From Pseudothauera nasutitermitis (GTDB lineage Bacteria; Pseudomonadota; Gammaproteobacteria; Burkholderiales; Rhodocyclaceae): 64,000 nucleotides of DNA. Below are positions 25,868-33,258 of this stretch, one piece after another. The notes under the pieces are model-generated. The model worked only from the letters and a program-made list of their open reading frames with translations, did not search any database and was not told the origin of the DNA. The DNA is taken from assembly GCF_004801295.1 (NCBI RefSeq), contig NZ_SSOC01000002.1, forward strand, positions 558,001-622,000, in the 5' to 3' direction. The translations under genes were made by a program, and so were the position numbers. Every line of letters starts with the position of its first letter. The first letter of the stretch is position 1.

Positions 25868-26809
25868 ATGAATAATAGTAATGGCATGAACTCTTTGGCG
25901 CGGCTTGACCTCAATCTGTTCCGGGCCTTCGCGGTCATTTACCAGGAGCGCAACCTGACGCGCGCGGCCGAGCGCCTGTGCATCAGCCAGTCGGCGGTCA
26001 GCCATGCTTTGGCACGCATGCGCCAGCAACTGGATGATCCGCTGTTCGTCCGGGAGGCCCAGGGCGTGATGCCGACTGCCCTGGCCACGCAGATGTGGCC
26101 GGACATCGAGGATGGGCTGGGCTTTTTCCAGCGGGCCATCGACCGTGGCACGCGCTTCGACTCAGCACGCGACATCGAGCAGATCACGCTGGCGATGAAC
26201 GATGAGGTCGAGCCTATCCTGCTGCCTGTGCTGACGCAGGCGCTGATGAAGGAGGCGCCTGCGGCGCGAATCTCCAGCGTGCGGGTCAGCCGGTCGACTC
26301 TCAGGACGGACCTGGCCACCGGCCGCCTGGACTGCGCCATCGACGTGGCGCATGTGGCCGAAGAATCCCTGCAACACGCGCTGTTGATGCGCGACGAACT
26401 CGTGGTCGTCAGTCGCTCATCTGCACCTATCGACCATGCGGGCTATCTGGCGGCGGGCCATGTCACGGTGTCGGCACGCCGCACGGGCCCCAGCCTGGAG
26501 GATTGGGAACTGACGCGGCAAGGGATCGAGCGCCGCGTGGTGATGCGTTGCCAGCACTACCAGTCGGCATGCCAACTGGTGGCGGCCAGTGATCTGCTGC
26601 TGACGATTCCGCGCAGCTTGGCGCTTGCCACCCATGCGCTTGCTGGCAACCACATCCACACCTTGCCCATCGCCATTCCTCCAGTCGAACTGCATTTGTT
26701 CTGGCATCGGGAGCGTGAAAAGAACCCTGCCAATGCCTGGCTCAGGAATACCTTGTTCGACCAGTTCGCGAAGGGGCGTCCAAGCCGTGGCGCAGGGGCT
26801 GCGGCGTGA
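25868..26809 (+). CDS. LysR-family transcriptional regulator
   Basis: A 313-aa regulator with the LysR winged HTH at residues 10-70 (LNLFRAFAVIYQERNLTRAA, LCISQSAVSHALARMRQQL, DPLFVRE) and a C-terminal substrate-binding domain. The N-terminal wording resembles the NahR/NodD group of activators. ATG 25868 or 25886 could be the start. It is transcribed divergently from the acyl-CoA dehydrogenase/kinase operon and is the obvious candidate for its inducer-dependent activator. Confidence 0.92.
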   Translation: MNNSNGMNSLARLDLNLFRAFAVIYQERNLTRAAERLCISQSAVSHALARMRQQLDDPLFVREAQGVMPTALATQMWPDIEDGLGFFQRAIDRGTRFDSARDIEQITLAMNDEVEPILLPVLTQALMKEAPAARISSVRVSRSTLRTDLATGRLDCAIDVAHVAEESLQHALLMRDELVVVSRSSAPIDHAGYLAAGHVTVSARRTGPSLEDWELTRQGIERRVVMRCQHYQSACQLVAASDLLLTIPRSLALATHALAGNHIHTLPIAIPPVELHLFWHREREKNPANAWLRNTLFDQFAKGRPSRGAGAAA

Positions 26810-26856
26810 GATTTTGAAGCGGGGCATACTGCCCCTTTCATAGAACGCCGGAAGAC

Positions 26857-27804
26857 CTATTTGCCCGACCACTCCCGCCGGATCAGCTCCAGGCCCTCCC
26901 GATAGGTCGTCACCTCGAACTCGGGGAACCGGCGCTTGAACTTCGTGGAATCGAAAAGGTTGTCCTGCTCGTAGCGGGGCAGCAGTTCCTGGATCTCACG
27001 CACCTGCTTCGAGAACAGCCCAGCCGCAGCCAGCGCCCATTTGCCGATGACCGAATAGGAAGGCTCGCGCCCGAAAACCTGGCTGGCCATCGTGACGAAC
27101 TCCTTGTACGTCGGCCTGTCGTCGCAGCACGGCAGATGCCAGGTCTGGCCGAAGGCATCGGGCGCGTTGCCGAGGGCCGCCAACGCCCGGCTCGCGTCGG
27201 GCGTCCAGATGAGCGTGCGCCGCGTATCGTCGCGCACCGGCACACGCGGCTTCTTGCCGGCCTGGAGTTTTTCGATGACCAGCGCGTTGGTGAAGCTCTG
27301 CGTCTTGCCTGGGCCATAGAACTCGGGGGCCCGGCCAATGAGCACGGGGATCACGCCGCGTGCCATTTCTTCGAGCACCATCGAGGCCATCGCAGCACGC
27401 ACCTTGCCCTTGCGGCCCACCGGGGCAAAAGGCGTTTCCTCGGTCAGCCGCCGCGCATCCTGCGGATACATGTAGGTGTTGTCGAAATAGGCGAAGCTCG
27501 CGCCCGCCACGCGGCAGGCATCCAGGGCATTCTTCAGCATCGTGGGGAACTGCGCTTCCCATAGCGCCGTGTCCGGCGGCAGGCCGGCCGTGAAGTAGAC
27601 GATGCTGCTGCCCTTGACCGCATCCAGGGTCTGCTTCGCATCGAGCAGGTTGGCGGACACCAGACTGTCGGTGTCGTTGACCTTGCGCGGGTTGCGGCTC
27701 ACAAGCCGCAGGTCGTTCGTGTATTTGCGCTTGAGTTCCCGCGCCAGTTCCACGGCGATCTGGCCGTTCGCCCCCAATATCGTCTGCATTGCGTCCGCCT
27801 TCAT
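26857..27804 (-). CDS. NAD-dependent epimerase/dehydratase-type SDR
   Basis: A 315-aa extended SDR. The N-terminal nucleotide motif is ILGANGQIAVELARELKRK (residues 9-27), and the active-site Tyr lies in YFDNTYMYP (around 115); the usual YxxxK Lys is not in its standard spacing. VLIGRAPEFYGPG matches the epimerase motif where sugar SDRs have a comparable GPG turn. The start at 27804 has AGGTG at good spacing; ATG 27789 is an alternative. It is divergent from the second merR, with a GTTAAC-centred dyad between them. The substrate is unknown. Confidence 0.85.
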   Translation of the reverse strand: MKADAMQTILGANGQIAVELARELKRKYTNDLRLVSRNPRKVNDTDSLVSANLLDAKQTLDAVKGSSIVYFTAGLPPDTALWEAQFPTMLKNALDACRVAGASFAYFDNTYMYPQDARRLTEETPFAPVGRKGKVRAAMASMVLEEMARGVIPVLIGRAPEFYGPGKTQSFTNALVIEKLQAGKKPRVPVRDDTRRTLIWTPDASRALAALGNAPDAFGQTWHLPCCDDRPTYKEFVTMASQVFGREPSYSVIGKWALAAAGLFSKQVREIQELLPRYEQDNLFDSTKFKRRFPEFEVTTYREGLELIRREWSGK

Positions 27805-27831
27805 GAAGTTGCACCTGGTCGTGCGATGGCC

Positions 27832-27865
27832 TCAAGGTTAACTTTGAAGTAATGTTTAATGTCAA
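27832..27865. promoter_or_regulatory. GTTAAC-centred dyad in the merR/epimerase divergent region
   Basis: TCAAG-GTTAAC-TTTGA (27832-27847) resembles the dyad in the 17717 promoter. On the minus strand a perfect TTGACA -35 occupies 27865-27860, and TAACCT at 27840-27835 would give a 19-bp spacing. It probably binds one or both MerR proteins to control the epimerase gene and merR2. Confidence 0.5.
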
Positions 27866-27894
27866 ACTCTGTGGCCACTCGGAACACCTCGATC

Positions 27895-28344
27895 ATGAAA
27901 ATTGGAGAACTCGCGCAACGCACGGGCCTGGCGCCTTCGCGCATCCGCTTCTACGAACGCATCGGCCTGCTCAAGGCGGTCGAGCGCCAGGAAAACGGCT
28001 ACCGCAGCTACCCCGACGACGCGGTATTGGCGCTCAAGCTCATCGCGGCCGGGCAGCGTGCGGGCTTCAGTCTGGACGAACTGCGTGCGCTGTTGCCCAG
28101 CGATCTCGCCAGCTGGGAACATGGCACCCTGCTCGACACGCTGCGCCGCAAGGTGCAGGACATCGAGGCCCTGCAAGCCCAGCTCGCACAAAGCAAGGCC
28201 CATCTGGTCGAACTGATGGCGCAGATCGAAGCCAAGCCGCAGGACATGGATTGCGCCGCCAACGCCCGGCGCGTGCTGTCGGAAATGCAGTTGATCGAGG
28301 CGGACAGTGCCCCGGCCACCAGGAGGGCCCGTCGCCGCCATTAG
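27895..28344 (+). CDS. MerR-family regulator (second copy)
   Basis: A 149-aa MerR protein almost the same as the one at 20204 through the DNA-binding region (first 20 residues identical) and the dimer helix, including the tail MDCAANARRVLSEMQL. It should therefore recognise the same GTTAAC-like dyads. The start at ATG 27895 aligns with the first copy; the frame extends to 27859 without support. It is divergent from the epimerase gene and followed at 28375 by another MerR-like promoter, so it may coordinate several island operons. Confidence 0.92.
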   Translation: MKIGELAQRTGLAPSRIRFYERIGLLKAVERQENGYRSYPDDAVLALKLIAAGQRAGFSLDELRALLPSDLASWEHGTLLDTLRRKVQDIEALQAQLAQSKAHLVELMAQIEAKPQDMDCAANARRVLSEMQLIEADSAPATRRARRRH

Positions 28345-28374
28345 AGGGATATCGCACCAAGGTGCATATGCCGC

Positions 28375-28405
28375 TTGACATTGAAGTTGCATTCAACGTT
28401 AGAGC
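28375..28405 (+). promoter_or_regulatory. MerR-like promoter lacking an intact target gene
   Basis: TTGACA (28375-28380) is followed by a 19-bp spacer that starts TTGAAGTT, as in the 17717 promoter, and contains TTGAA-N6-TTCAA (28381-28396). The -10 would be TAGAGC (28400-28405). The sequence downstream holds no recognisable complete gene, suggesting its target was lost at the island edge. Confidence 0.55.
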
Positions 28406-28737
28406 TTATCCACTGGTTCCTTACTGGAAAGGTCTACGAGATGGACTGGATGCTGAAACTTTCCGCCAGCCACCTGCGCAGCGAACGCCGCTATGCGTGG
28501 GTCGGCGCGCGGACTTACAACACCACGGTCGCCCGGAATACCGGAGCAATGACCCTGCTGTCGGAAAGCGATGATGCCGATCCCCGGCACCCGCTTCAGC
28601 GAATACACCAACGATTAGCCGTACCGAGGATGCGGACGGAACCCGCACTCAACGGCCCCGACGGGAAACCCGCCGGGGCCGCTTTTTGCGCGTTTCCCGC
28701 GACCAGTCGCAGGGCACCGCGATTCCTCGATCCGGAC
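28406..28737. other. Unassigned 330-bp region at the right part of the island
   Basis: A plus-strand frame begins at ATG 28441 with AAAGG upstream, but after about 45 residues it matches nothing I recognise. A different frame ends in the segment GTRFSEYTND at 28614. Together they look like the decayed end of a gene. A strong terminator follows at 28653. The right boundary of the acquired DNA probably lies here. Confidence 0.4.
28653..28687 (+). terminator. Rho-independent terminator
   Basis: An 8-bp stem (28653-28660/28674-28681), one mismatch, then a 4-bp stem (28662-28665/28669-28672) with an AAA loop, followed by C and five T residues. It should stop plus-strand transcription leaving the second MerR region. 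Confidence 0.8.
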
Positions 28738-29140
28738 TCAGCCTTCGCCGAACACTTCGCCCAGCGTGTGCGCATCGAGGAGGTTGTCGGCCCGCGTTCG
28801 ATCCCTTCTTCGAGCCCTTCCTGCCTCTGCACAGTTCGGCGAGGTCAAGGCAGTAGCGGCCGAGCCGATGAATGGAAAACCGGGCGGGATCGCTTTCTTC
28901 TTCGAAAAGGAACAACAGCGCTTCCCGCCGACCATCCGGCCATTCAACGAGCAGCGGCACGTCGAGTTCATGGAAACGGTCGCCGAGACGGCTCTTCAAC
29001 TGTTCCTGGCGGATCGGCGTGATGCGCACCGAATCGTCGATGCCCCCCGCTTCGCCCGGCGCGAAGAAGGCCAGCGCCTGGCGCGGGTAGTCGAGGATCA
29101 GGTTCTTGAAGTTCTGGTCGTGACTGACGGGACCGGACAT
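28738..29140 (-). pseudogene. Rpn/PD-(D/E)XK transposase-like nuclease, frameshifted
   Basis: From ATG 29140 about 100 residues match Rpn-family (recombination-promoting nuclease) proteins: SHDQNFKNLILDYPRQALAF at the start, ELDVPLLVEWPDGRREALLF and a core like FEEESDPARFSIHRLGRYCL. After LAELC the frame shifts: the next frame gives EGLEEGIERG and a third gives ADNLLDAHTLGEVFGEG before the stop at 28738. At least two indels within 60 bp have separated the C-terminal tail. Rpn proteins are DNA-cleaving and recombination-associated. This copy is probably inactive. Confidence 0.7.
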
Positions 29141-29250
29141 GGCGAGGGGGCAGGAAGTACGGATTCGCCATTGTCATTTTCATGAAATAACAAAGTCAAC
29201 TCATCGCCAATTTTCCGCGACGAATGCGAAGTCCGTCCGGCGCATGCCGA

Positions 29251-30195
29251 TCAGTTCCCCGCCGCCTTCATCCACGAGGCCGGTTCGCGGCGCTCGAAAC
29301 GGTAGAACAGGTTGGGTTCGGAGAGCAGGTACAGGGCGCCCTGGTCATCCAGCGCGATGCCTTCGGGCTGCGGCACGCTGCGCGCAAGACCGTGGCGGCC
29401 GCGCCACAGGGGCATCAGACTCACCGGCTCGCCTTCGGCATCGTATTCCACCACCAGCTTCGATTCGTCACTGAGCACCAGCATGTGCCCGGTCGGCTCG
29501 TGCAGCGTGAGGGAGGACAGATCGCGCATGAACAGCCCCGGCGAGCGGGATTCCAGCCATTCGCGGATCTGCACGTCGAACCTGCTGCCCGCCAGTGCCT
29601 CCGGCAGACCGGTGATCTCGAAGATGCGCAGCGGCGACTTCTCCTTGGCGACCAGCAGGCGCTGGCGTTCCTGGTCCCAGGACACCCCCTCGAAACCCAG
29701 GTTGCCGCTGAGGTCCACCGCCAGCCCCAGACGCGGGGCGCCCTGTGCGTCGAGTTCCGTCGCATCCTGCGCAATGCGCAGCACGATCAGTTGCTGGGAG
29801 CGTTCTTCGGCCAGCACGAAAAGATCATCGTGCATATGGGTGATCCCCTCCGGGTCGACCACCCCTTTCAGCGGCAGCTGGCGCAGCACGCGTCCCTCGC
29901 GGCTCAGTTCGGCGACCGCGGGCGGTTTGTTGATCACCGTGAACAAGGTTCCGGTGTGCGGGTTGTAGGTCAGCCCGGACGCATTGTCGGCAATGCCTTC
30001 GAGCGGCAGCGCATCCTGCGTGACCCGGTAGGCCGGCAGCCAGATGCCGTCGGCGGACCAGCGCGCCTCGTTCCGCAAGGTCTGCGCCCAGTGGTAGGCC
30101 AGGCCCACGAGCTGGTACTTCCACACCGCCACCGCCCCCGGCAGCACGATACCCAGCGCCAGCACCCACCACCACTTCCTGCTCCGTCGGTCCAA
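29251..30195 (-). CDS. SdiA-regulated-family membrane-anchored beta-propeller protein
   Basis: This roughly 314-aa protein belongs to the SdiA-regulated family. An N-terminal membrane anchor (KWWWVLALGIVLPGAVAVW) precedes a propeller-like domain with repeated segments such as ASGLTYNPHTGTLFTVINKP, VVDPEGITHMHDDLFVLAEE and QPEGIALDDQGALYLLSEPN. The domain should face the periplasm. The start is uncertain: TTG at 30195 has AGAGGAG 7 nt upstream, whereas ATG 30291 would add 32 residues without a clear ribosome site. The function is unknown; related propellers bind extracellular ligands or DNA. Confidence 0.75.
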   Translation of the reverse strand: MDRRSRKWWWVLALGIVLPGAVAVWKYQLVGLAYHWAQTLRNEARWSADGIWLPAYRVTQDALPLEGIADNASGLTYNPHTGTLFTVINKPPAVAELSREGRVLRQLPLKGVVDPEGITHMHDDLFVLAEERSQQLIVLRIAQDATELDAQGAPRLGLAVDLSGNLGFEGVSWDQERQRLLVAKEKSPLRIFEITGLPEALAGSRFDVQIREWLESRSPGLFMRDLSSLTLHEPTGHMLVLSDESKLVVEYDAEGEPVSLMPLWRGRHGLARSVPQPEGIALDDQGALYLLSEPNLFYRFERREPASWMKAAGN

Positions 30196-30327
30196 TCCGC
30201 CACTCCTCTTTCCGTTCGCGCCCGGCCTTGACGCCGGCAGGCAGGCGAAGTTCCCCGGCGCACGGAACTCTTTCGCCCCGCCGCCGATCATTCGATACTC
30301 GCGTTCTGCCACACAACCCCGCTCATC

Positions 30328-30801
30328 ATGCTCCGTACCCTCAAGGAACTGTTCGGCGCCCTCGCCGAGCCCCTGCCCGCCGGCCAGCCGGCCGATGCCG
30401 AACACCGTCTGCAACTGGCCACCGCAGTGCTGCTGGTGGAGGTCATGCGTGCCGACGACGAGACTGGCGAGGCCGAGCGCGAGGCCATTCTGGCGGCGCT
30501 GCGCACGCAGTTCGACCTGCACGCCGACGAACTGGAGCGCCTGTACGACCTAGCCCATGCCGCCTCGCGCGACGCGCCCGACCTGTACAGCTTCACCTCG
30601 CAGCTCAACAAGGGCTACAGCGCGGCGGAAAAGGCGCGCATCGTCGAATACCTGTGGCGCGTGGCCTACGCCGACGGCCGCCTGAGCCATTATGAGAACC
30701 ACCTGATGCTCAAGCTCGGCGACCTGCTGTACATCCCGCGCGGGGATTTCGTCGCCGCCAAGCAGCGCGCCCGCGCAGCCGCAGGGCTGGCGCCGGACTG
30801 A
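30328..30801 (+). CDS. TerB-like (TerB/DjlA helical) domain protein
   Basis: A 157-aa acidic helical protein. The TerB signature is seen twice: ATAVLLVEVMRADDETGEAE around residue 35 and LWRVAYADGRLSHYENHLM around residue 110, each with the Asp-rich metal-binding turn (ADDETGEAE and ADGRLSHYE). TerB proteins bind calcium-like metals and are linked to tellurite/stress resistance or membrane chaperone functions. This stand-alone form is common in proteobacteria and is not accompanied by other ter genes here. It is divergent from the SdiA-regulated-type gene. Confidence 0.8.
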   Translation: MLRTLKELFGALAEPLPAGQPADAEHRLQLATAVLLVEVMRADDETGEAEREAILAALRTQFDLHADELERLYDLAHAASRDAPDLYSFTSQLNKGYSAAEKARIVEYLWRVAYADGRLSHYENHLMLKLGDLLYIPRGDFVAAKQRARAAAGLAPD

Positions 30802-30885
30802 GCCCGCCGCGCCCACTGCCGCGCAGCCGCGCGGCTTGCTAAGATCGCTGCTTGGCGCTGCGCGCCCTACCCCATTGGTGTTTTC

Positions 30886-31545
30886 ATGTTCTACGGCGTC
30901 ACTGATCTGCCCACCTTTGTGCTCGGCACGATCTTCATCGTCCTGCTGCCGGGCCCCAACTCGCTGTACGTGATGTCAGTGGCCTCGCGCCTGGGGATCG
31001 CCCCCGGCTATCGCGCGGCCTGCGGCGTATTCGCCGGCGATGCGGTGCTGATGGTGCTGGCCGCCACCGGCACCGCCTCCGTGCTGCGCGCCACGCCGGA
31101 ACTGTTCATGGTCATCAAGTACGCCGGCGCGGCCTATCTGGCCTGGGTAGGGCTGAATCTGCTGCGCGCCGCGCTGCGCTCCTGGCGGCGCGGGCAGCCT
31201 GGTACGGACGCCCCCCCGGCCGCCGCCCCCGCACCCAGCACCAGCCGGCCGTTCCGCGGCGCGTTGCTGATCAGTCTGATGAACCCGAAGGCCATCCTGT
31301 TCTTCGTGTCCTTCTTCATCCAGTTCGTCGATCCGGCCTACGCCCATCCGGGCCTGTCCTTCCTGATCCTCGGCACCATCGTGCAGATCGTCAGCGCGCT
31401 CTATCTTTCCGTGCTGATCTTCGGCGGCGCCTATCTGGCCGCCCAGTTCCGCCGCCGCAGGCGGCTGGCGGCGGCAGCCACCGGCGGGGTTGGCGGACTG
31501 TTCATCGGCTTCGGCGCCAAGCTCGCCACCGCCACGCTCAACTGA
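30886..31545 (+). CDS. LysE/RhtB-family amino acid exporter
   Basis: A 219-aa inner-membrane protein with about six hydrophobic segments and the family signature LLPGPNSLYVMSVASRLGIA near residue 22. A Pro/Ala-rich cytoplasmic loop occupies residues 105-120, and SLMNPKAILFFVSFFIQFV (around 135) is the second conserved region. Its closest description is a LeuE/RhtB-type exporter of neutral amino acids or homoserine lactone-like compounds. No regulator gene is adjacent. It precedes the Fur box of the sigma-factor operon. Confidence 0.88.
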   Translation: MFYGVTDLPTFVLGTIFIVLLPGPNSLYVMSVASRLGIAPGYRAACGVFAGDAVLMVLAATGTASVLRATPELFMVIKYAGAAYLAWVGLNLLRAALRSWRRGQPGTDAPPAAAPAPSTSRPFRGALLISLMNPKAILFFVSFFIQFVDPAYAHPGLSFLILGTIVQIVSALYLSVLIFGGAYLAAQFRRRRRLAAAATGGVGGLFIGFGAKLATATLN

Positions 31546-31562
31546 GCCATTCCCACAAAAAC

Positions 31563-31581
31563 AATAAAAAGAATTATTATC
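31563..31581. promoter_or_regulatory. Fur box before the FecI-type sigma gene
   Basis: The 19-mer matches the Fur consensus GATAATGATAATCATTATC at 14 of 19 positions by my count (right half ATTATTATC is strongest). It lies 42 bp before the sigma-factor start, so iron should repress the operon. Confidence 0.65.
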
Positions 31582-31622
31582 AATAGCGATCCGCCGGGTG
31601 ATCTCCCACGACGCCGCATCGC

Positions 31623-32129
31623 ATGAATACGCATCTCAAACAGGAAATCCGCACGCTGTACACCGATCACCAGCCCTGGCTGCAGGGCTGGCTGAGCAAG
31701 AAGACCGGCTGCATGCACCTGGCGGCGGATCTGCTGCACGACACCTTCATGCGTCTGCTGTCGCGGCAGACGCCGATCGAGGCCAGCGAACCGCGCGCCT
31801 TCCTGACCACCGTGGCCAAGCGCGTGTTTGCCAACCACCTGCGCCGCCAGCGCCTGGAGCAGGCCTACCTGCAGGCACTGGCCGCCCTGCCGGAATCGCT
31901 CGCGCCGTCCGCCGAGGAGAGCGTGCTGCTGTTCGACACCCTCGACCAGATCGACCGCATGCTCGACGGCCTGCCCCCGCTCGCCAAGCGCGCCTTCCTG
32001 CTCTGCCAGCTCGACGGCCTCAGCCAGTCGGCGGTGGCCGCCGAACTCGGCATCTCGCTCACCACGGTCAAGCGCTACCTGGTGGCGGCCGGGCAGCAAT
32101 GCTATTTCGCCGCGCTCAACGAAGACTGA
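31623..32129 (+). CDS. FecI-type ECF sigma factor
   Basis: A 168-aa ECF sigma factor of the iron-starvation group. Region 2 includes WLSKKTGCMHLAADLLHDTF and FLTTVAKRVFANHLRRQRLE; region 4 includes LAKRAFLLCQLDGLSQSAVA and AELGISLTTVKRYL. It directs RNA polymerase to the TonB-receptor promoter when the receptor signals through FecR. FecR starts 10 bp downstream. The truncated sigma gene at 14899 was a paralogue of the same type. Confidence 0.93.
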   Translation: MNTHLKQEIRTLYTDHQPWLQGWLSKKTGCMHLAADLLHDTFMRLLSRQTPIEASEPRAFLTTVAKRVFANHLRRQRLEQAYLQALAALPESLAPSAEESVLLFDTLDQIDRMLDGLPPLAKRAFLLCQLDGLSQSAVAAELGISLTTVKRYLVAAGQQCYFAALNED

Positions 32130-32139
32130 AGCACGCACG

Positions 32140-33153
32140 ATGAATGCAACGCTTGCCGCCCCCGGCACCCCTCTGATTCCGCCCGAAATCGCCCGCCAGG
32201 CGGTGGAATGGCAGGTGGCCCTGCAGGCCGACGACGCCACCGAGGCGCAGCGCGAAGCCTGGCGCCGCTGGCGCGCCGCCCACCCGGACCACGAGCGCGC
32301 CTGGCAGCGCATCGAAAGCATCAATCGCGGCCTTTCCCAGCTTTCCGCCCCGTGCTCGGCGCAGCTTGCCCGCGCGACGCTGATGCCCGCCAAGCCGCGC
32401 CACCGGCGCCGGGCCATGCAGGCCCTGGCGGTGCTGCTCTGTGGTGGCGGCGGGCTGTGGCTGGCCGAGAAACAGGTCCGCTGGCAGCCCATGCTCGCCG
32501 GCAATCGCACCGCGCCGGGCGAACAGCGCGAACTCCAGCTGGCCGACGGCACAGCGCTGCTGCTCAACACCGACTCCGCCGTCGACGTCGAGTATTCGGC
32601 GAGCCTGCGCCTGGTGCGCCTGGTGCGCGGGGAAATCCTCGTCACCACGGCCGCCGACAACGCGCCCGGGGGCAGCCCCCGCCCCTTCCTGGTACAGACG
32701 CCGCACGGCCAGCTGCAGCCGCTGGGCACGCGCTTCAGCGTCCTCCTGCACGAGGACGACACGCACCTGGCCGTGTTCGCCGGGGCCGTGGCGGTGCAGC
32801 CCCGCAGGGCCGGCACGCCCGCGCTGACCGTGCCCGCCGGCATGCAGGTGCGCTTCGGCGATGACGACGCGCCGCCGCCCCGGCCGCTGCCCCCGCATGC
32901 TGACAGCTGGCAGCGCGGCATGCTGGTGGCGAGCGACATGCCGCTGGCCACCCTGCTGGCCGAACTGGGCCGCTACACCACCACCCGTTTCAGCTGCGCC
33001 GCGGAAATCGCCGACCTGCATCTGTCCGGCAGCTATCCGCTGCGCGATGTGGAAAACGTGGTCGCCTCGCTGGCCCGTTCGCACGCCTTGCGCAGCGAAA
33101 GCGTCACCCGTTTCTGGGGGCGGCGCGAAATCCGCCTGCTGCCCGGCGGCTGA
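32140..33153 (+). CDS. FecR-type anti-sigma/signal transducer
   Basis: A 337-aa single-pass membrane protein. The cytoplasmic N-terminal DUF4880 region (ARQAVEWQVALQADDATEAQ, WRAAHPDHERAWQRIE) would bind the sigma factor. A transmembrane stretch follows at about residues 90-108 (AMQALAVLLCGGGGLWLAE). The periplasmic FecR domain has LADGTALLLNTDSAVDVEYS and VQTPHGQLQPLGTRFSV, and a C-terminal STN-like part (MPLATLLAELGRYTT) contacts the receptor. It passes substrate occupancy of the TonB receptor to the sigma factor. Confidence 0.93.
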   Translation: MNATLAAPGTPLIPPEIARQAVEWQVALQADDATEAQREAWRRWRAAHPDHERAWQRIESINRGLSQLSAPCSAQLARATLMPAKPRHRRRAMQALAVLLCGGGGLWLAEKQVRWQPMLAGNRTAPGEQRELQLADGTALLLNTDSAVDVEYSASLRLVRLVRGEILVTTAADNAPGGSPRPFLVQTPHGQLQPLGTRFSVLLHEDDTHLAVFAGAVAVQPRRAGTPALTVPAGMQVRFGDDDAPPPRPLPPHADSWQRGMLVASDMPLATLLAELGRYTTTRFSCAAEIADLHLSGSYPLRDVENVVASLARSHALRSESVTRFWGRREIRLLPGG

Positions 33154-33215
33154 CACCCGGACGCCAGTCAAAAAAATTTCACGCAGGGTGGTCCACTTTG
33201 CCCCGCTCGCGGGAC

Positions 33216-33237
33216 TTGGAAAACGAAACCTTTCCAA
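33216..33237 (+). promoter_or_regulatory. Inverted repeat before the TonB-receptor gene
   Basis: TTGGAAA-N8-TTTCCAA sits 21 bp before the receptor start, downstream of an A-rich stretch (CAAAAAAATTTC at 33168-33180) that may be the ECF sigma -35 area. It may be an mRNA leader hairpin or regulator site for the receptor gene. Confidence 0.4.
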
Positions 33238-33258
33238 TCCGCCGTGAGGAGCATGCTC

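Noticed and set aside
15027-28650. tRNA-associated attachment sites or an integrase at the island edges
   Set aside because: No tRNA gene, integrase or flanking direct repeat could be seen; only the DUF2274/fecI junction marks the left edge.
28375-29022. A 215-codon plus-strand gene after merR2
   Set aside because: It crosses a strong terminator and the opposite strand of the Rpn pseudogene, and its composition changes midway.
30291-30522. Longer N-terminus for the SdiA-regulated-type protein
   Set aside because: It would overlap the divergent TerB-like gene and adds shadow-like sequence without a ribosome site.
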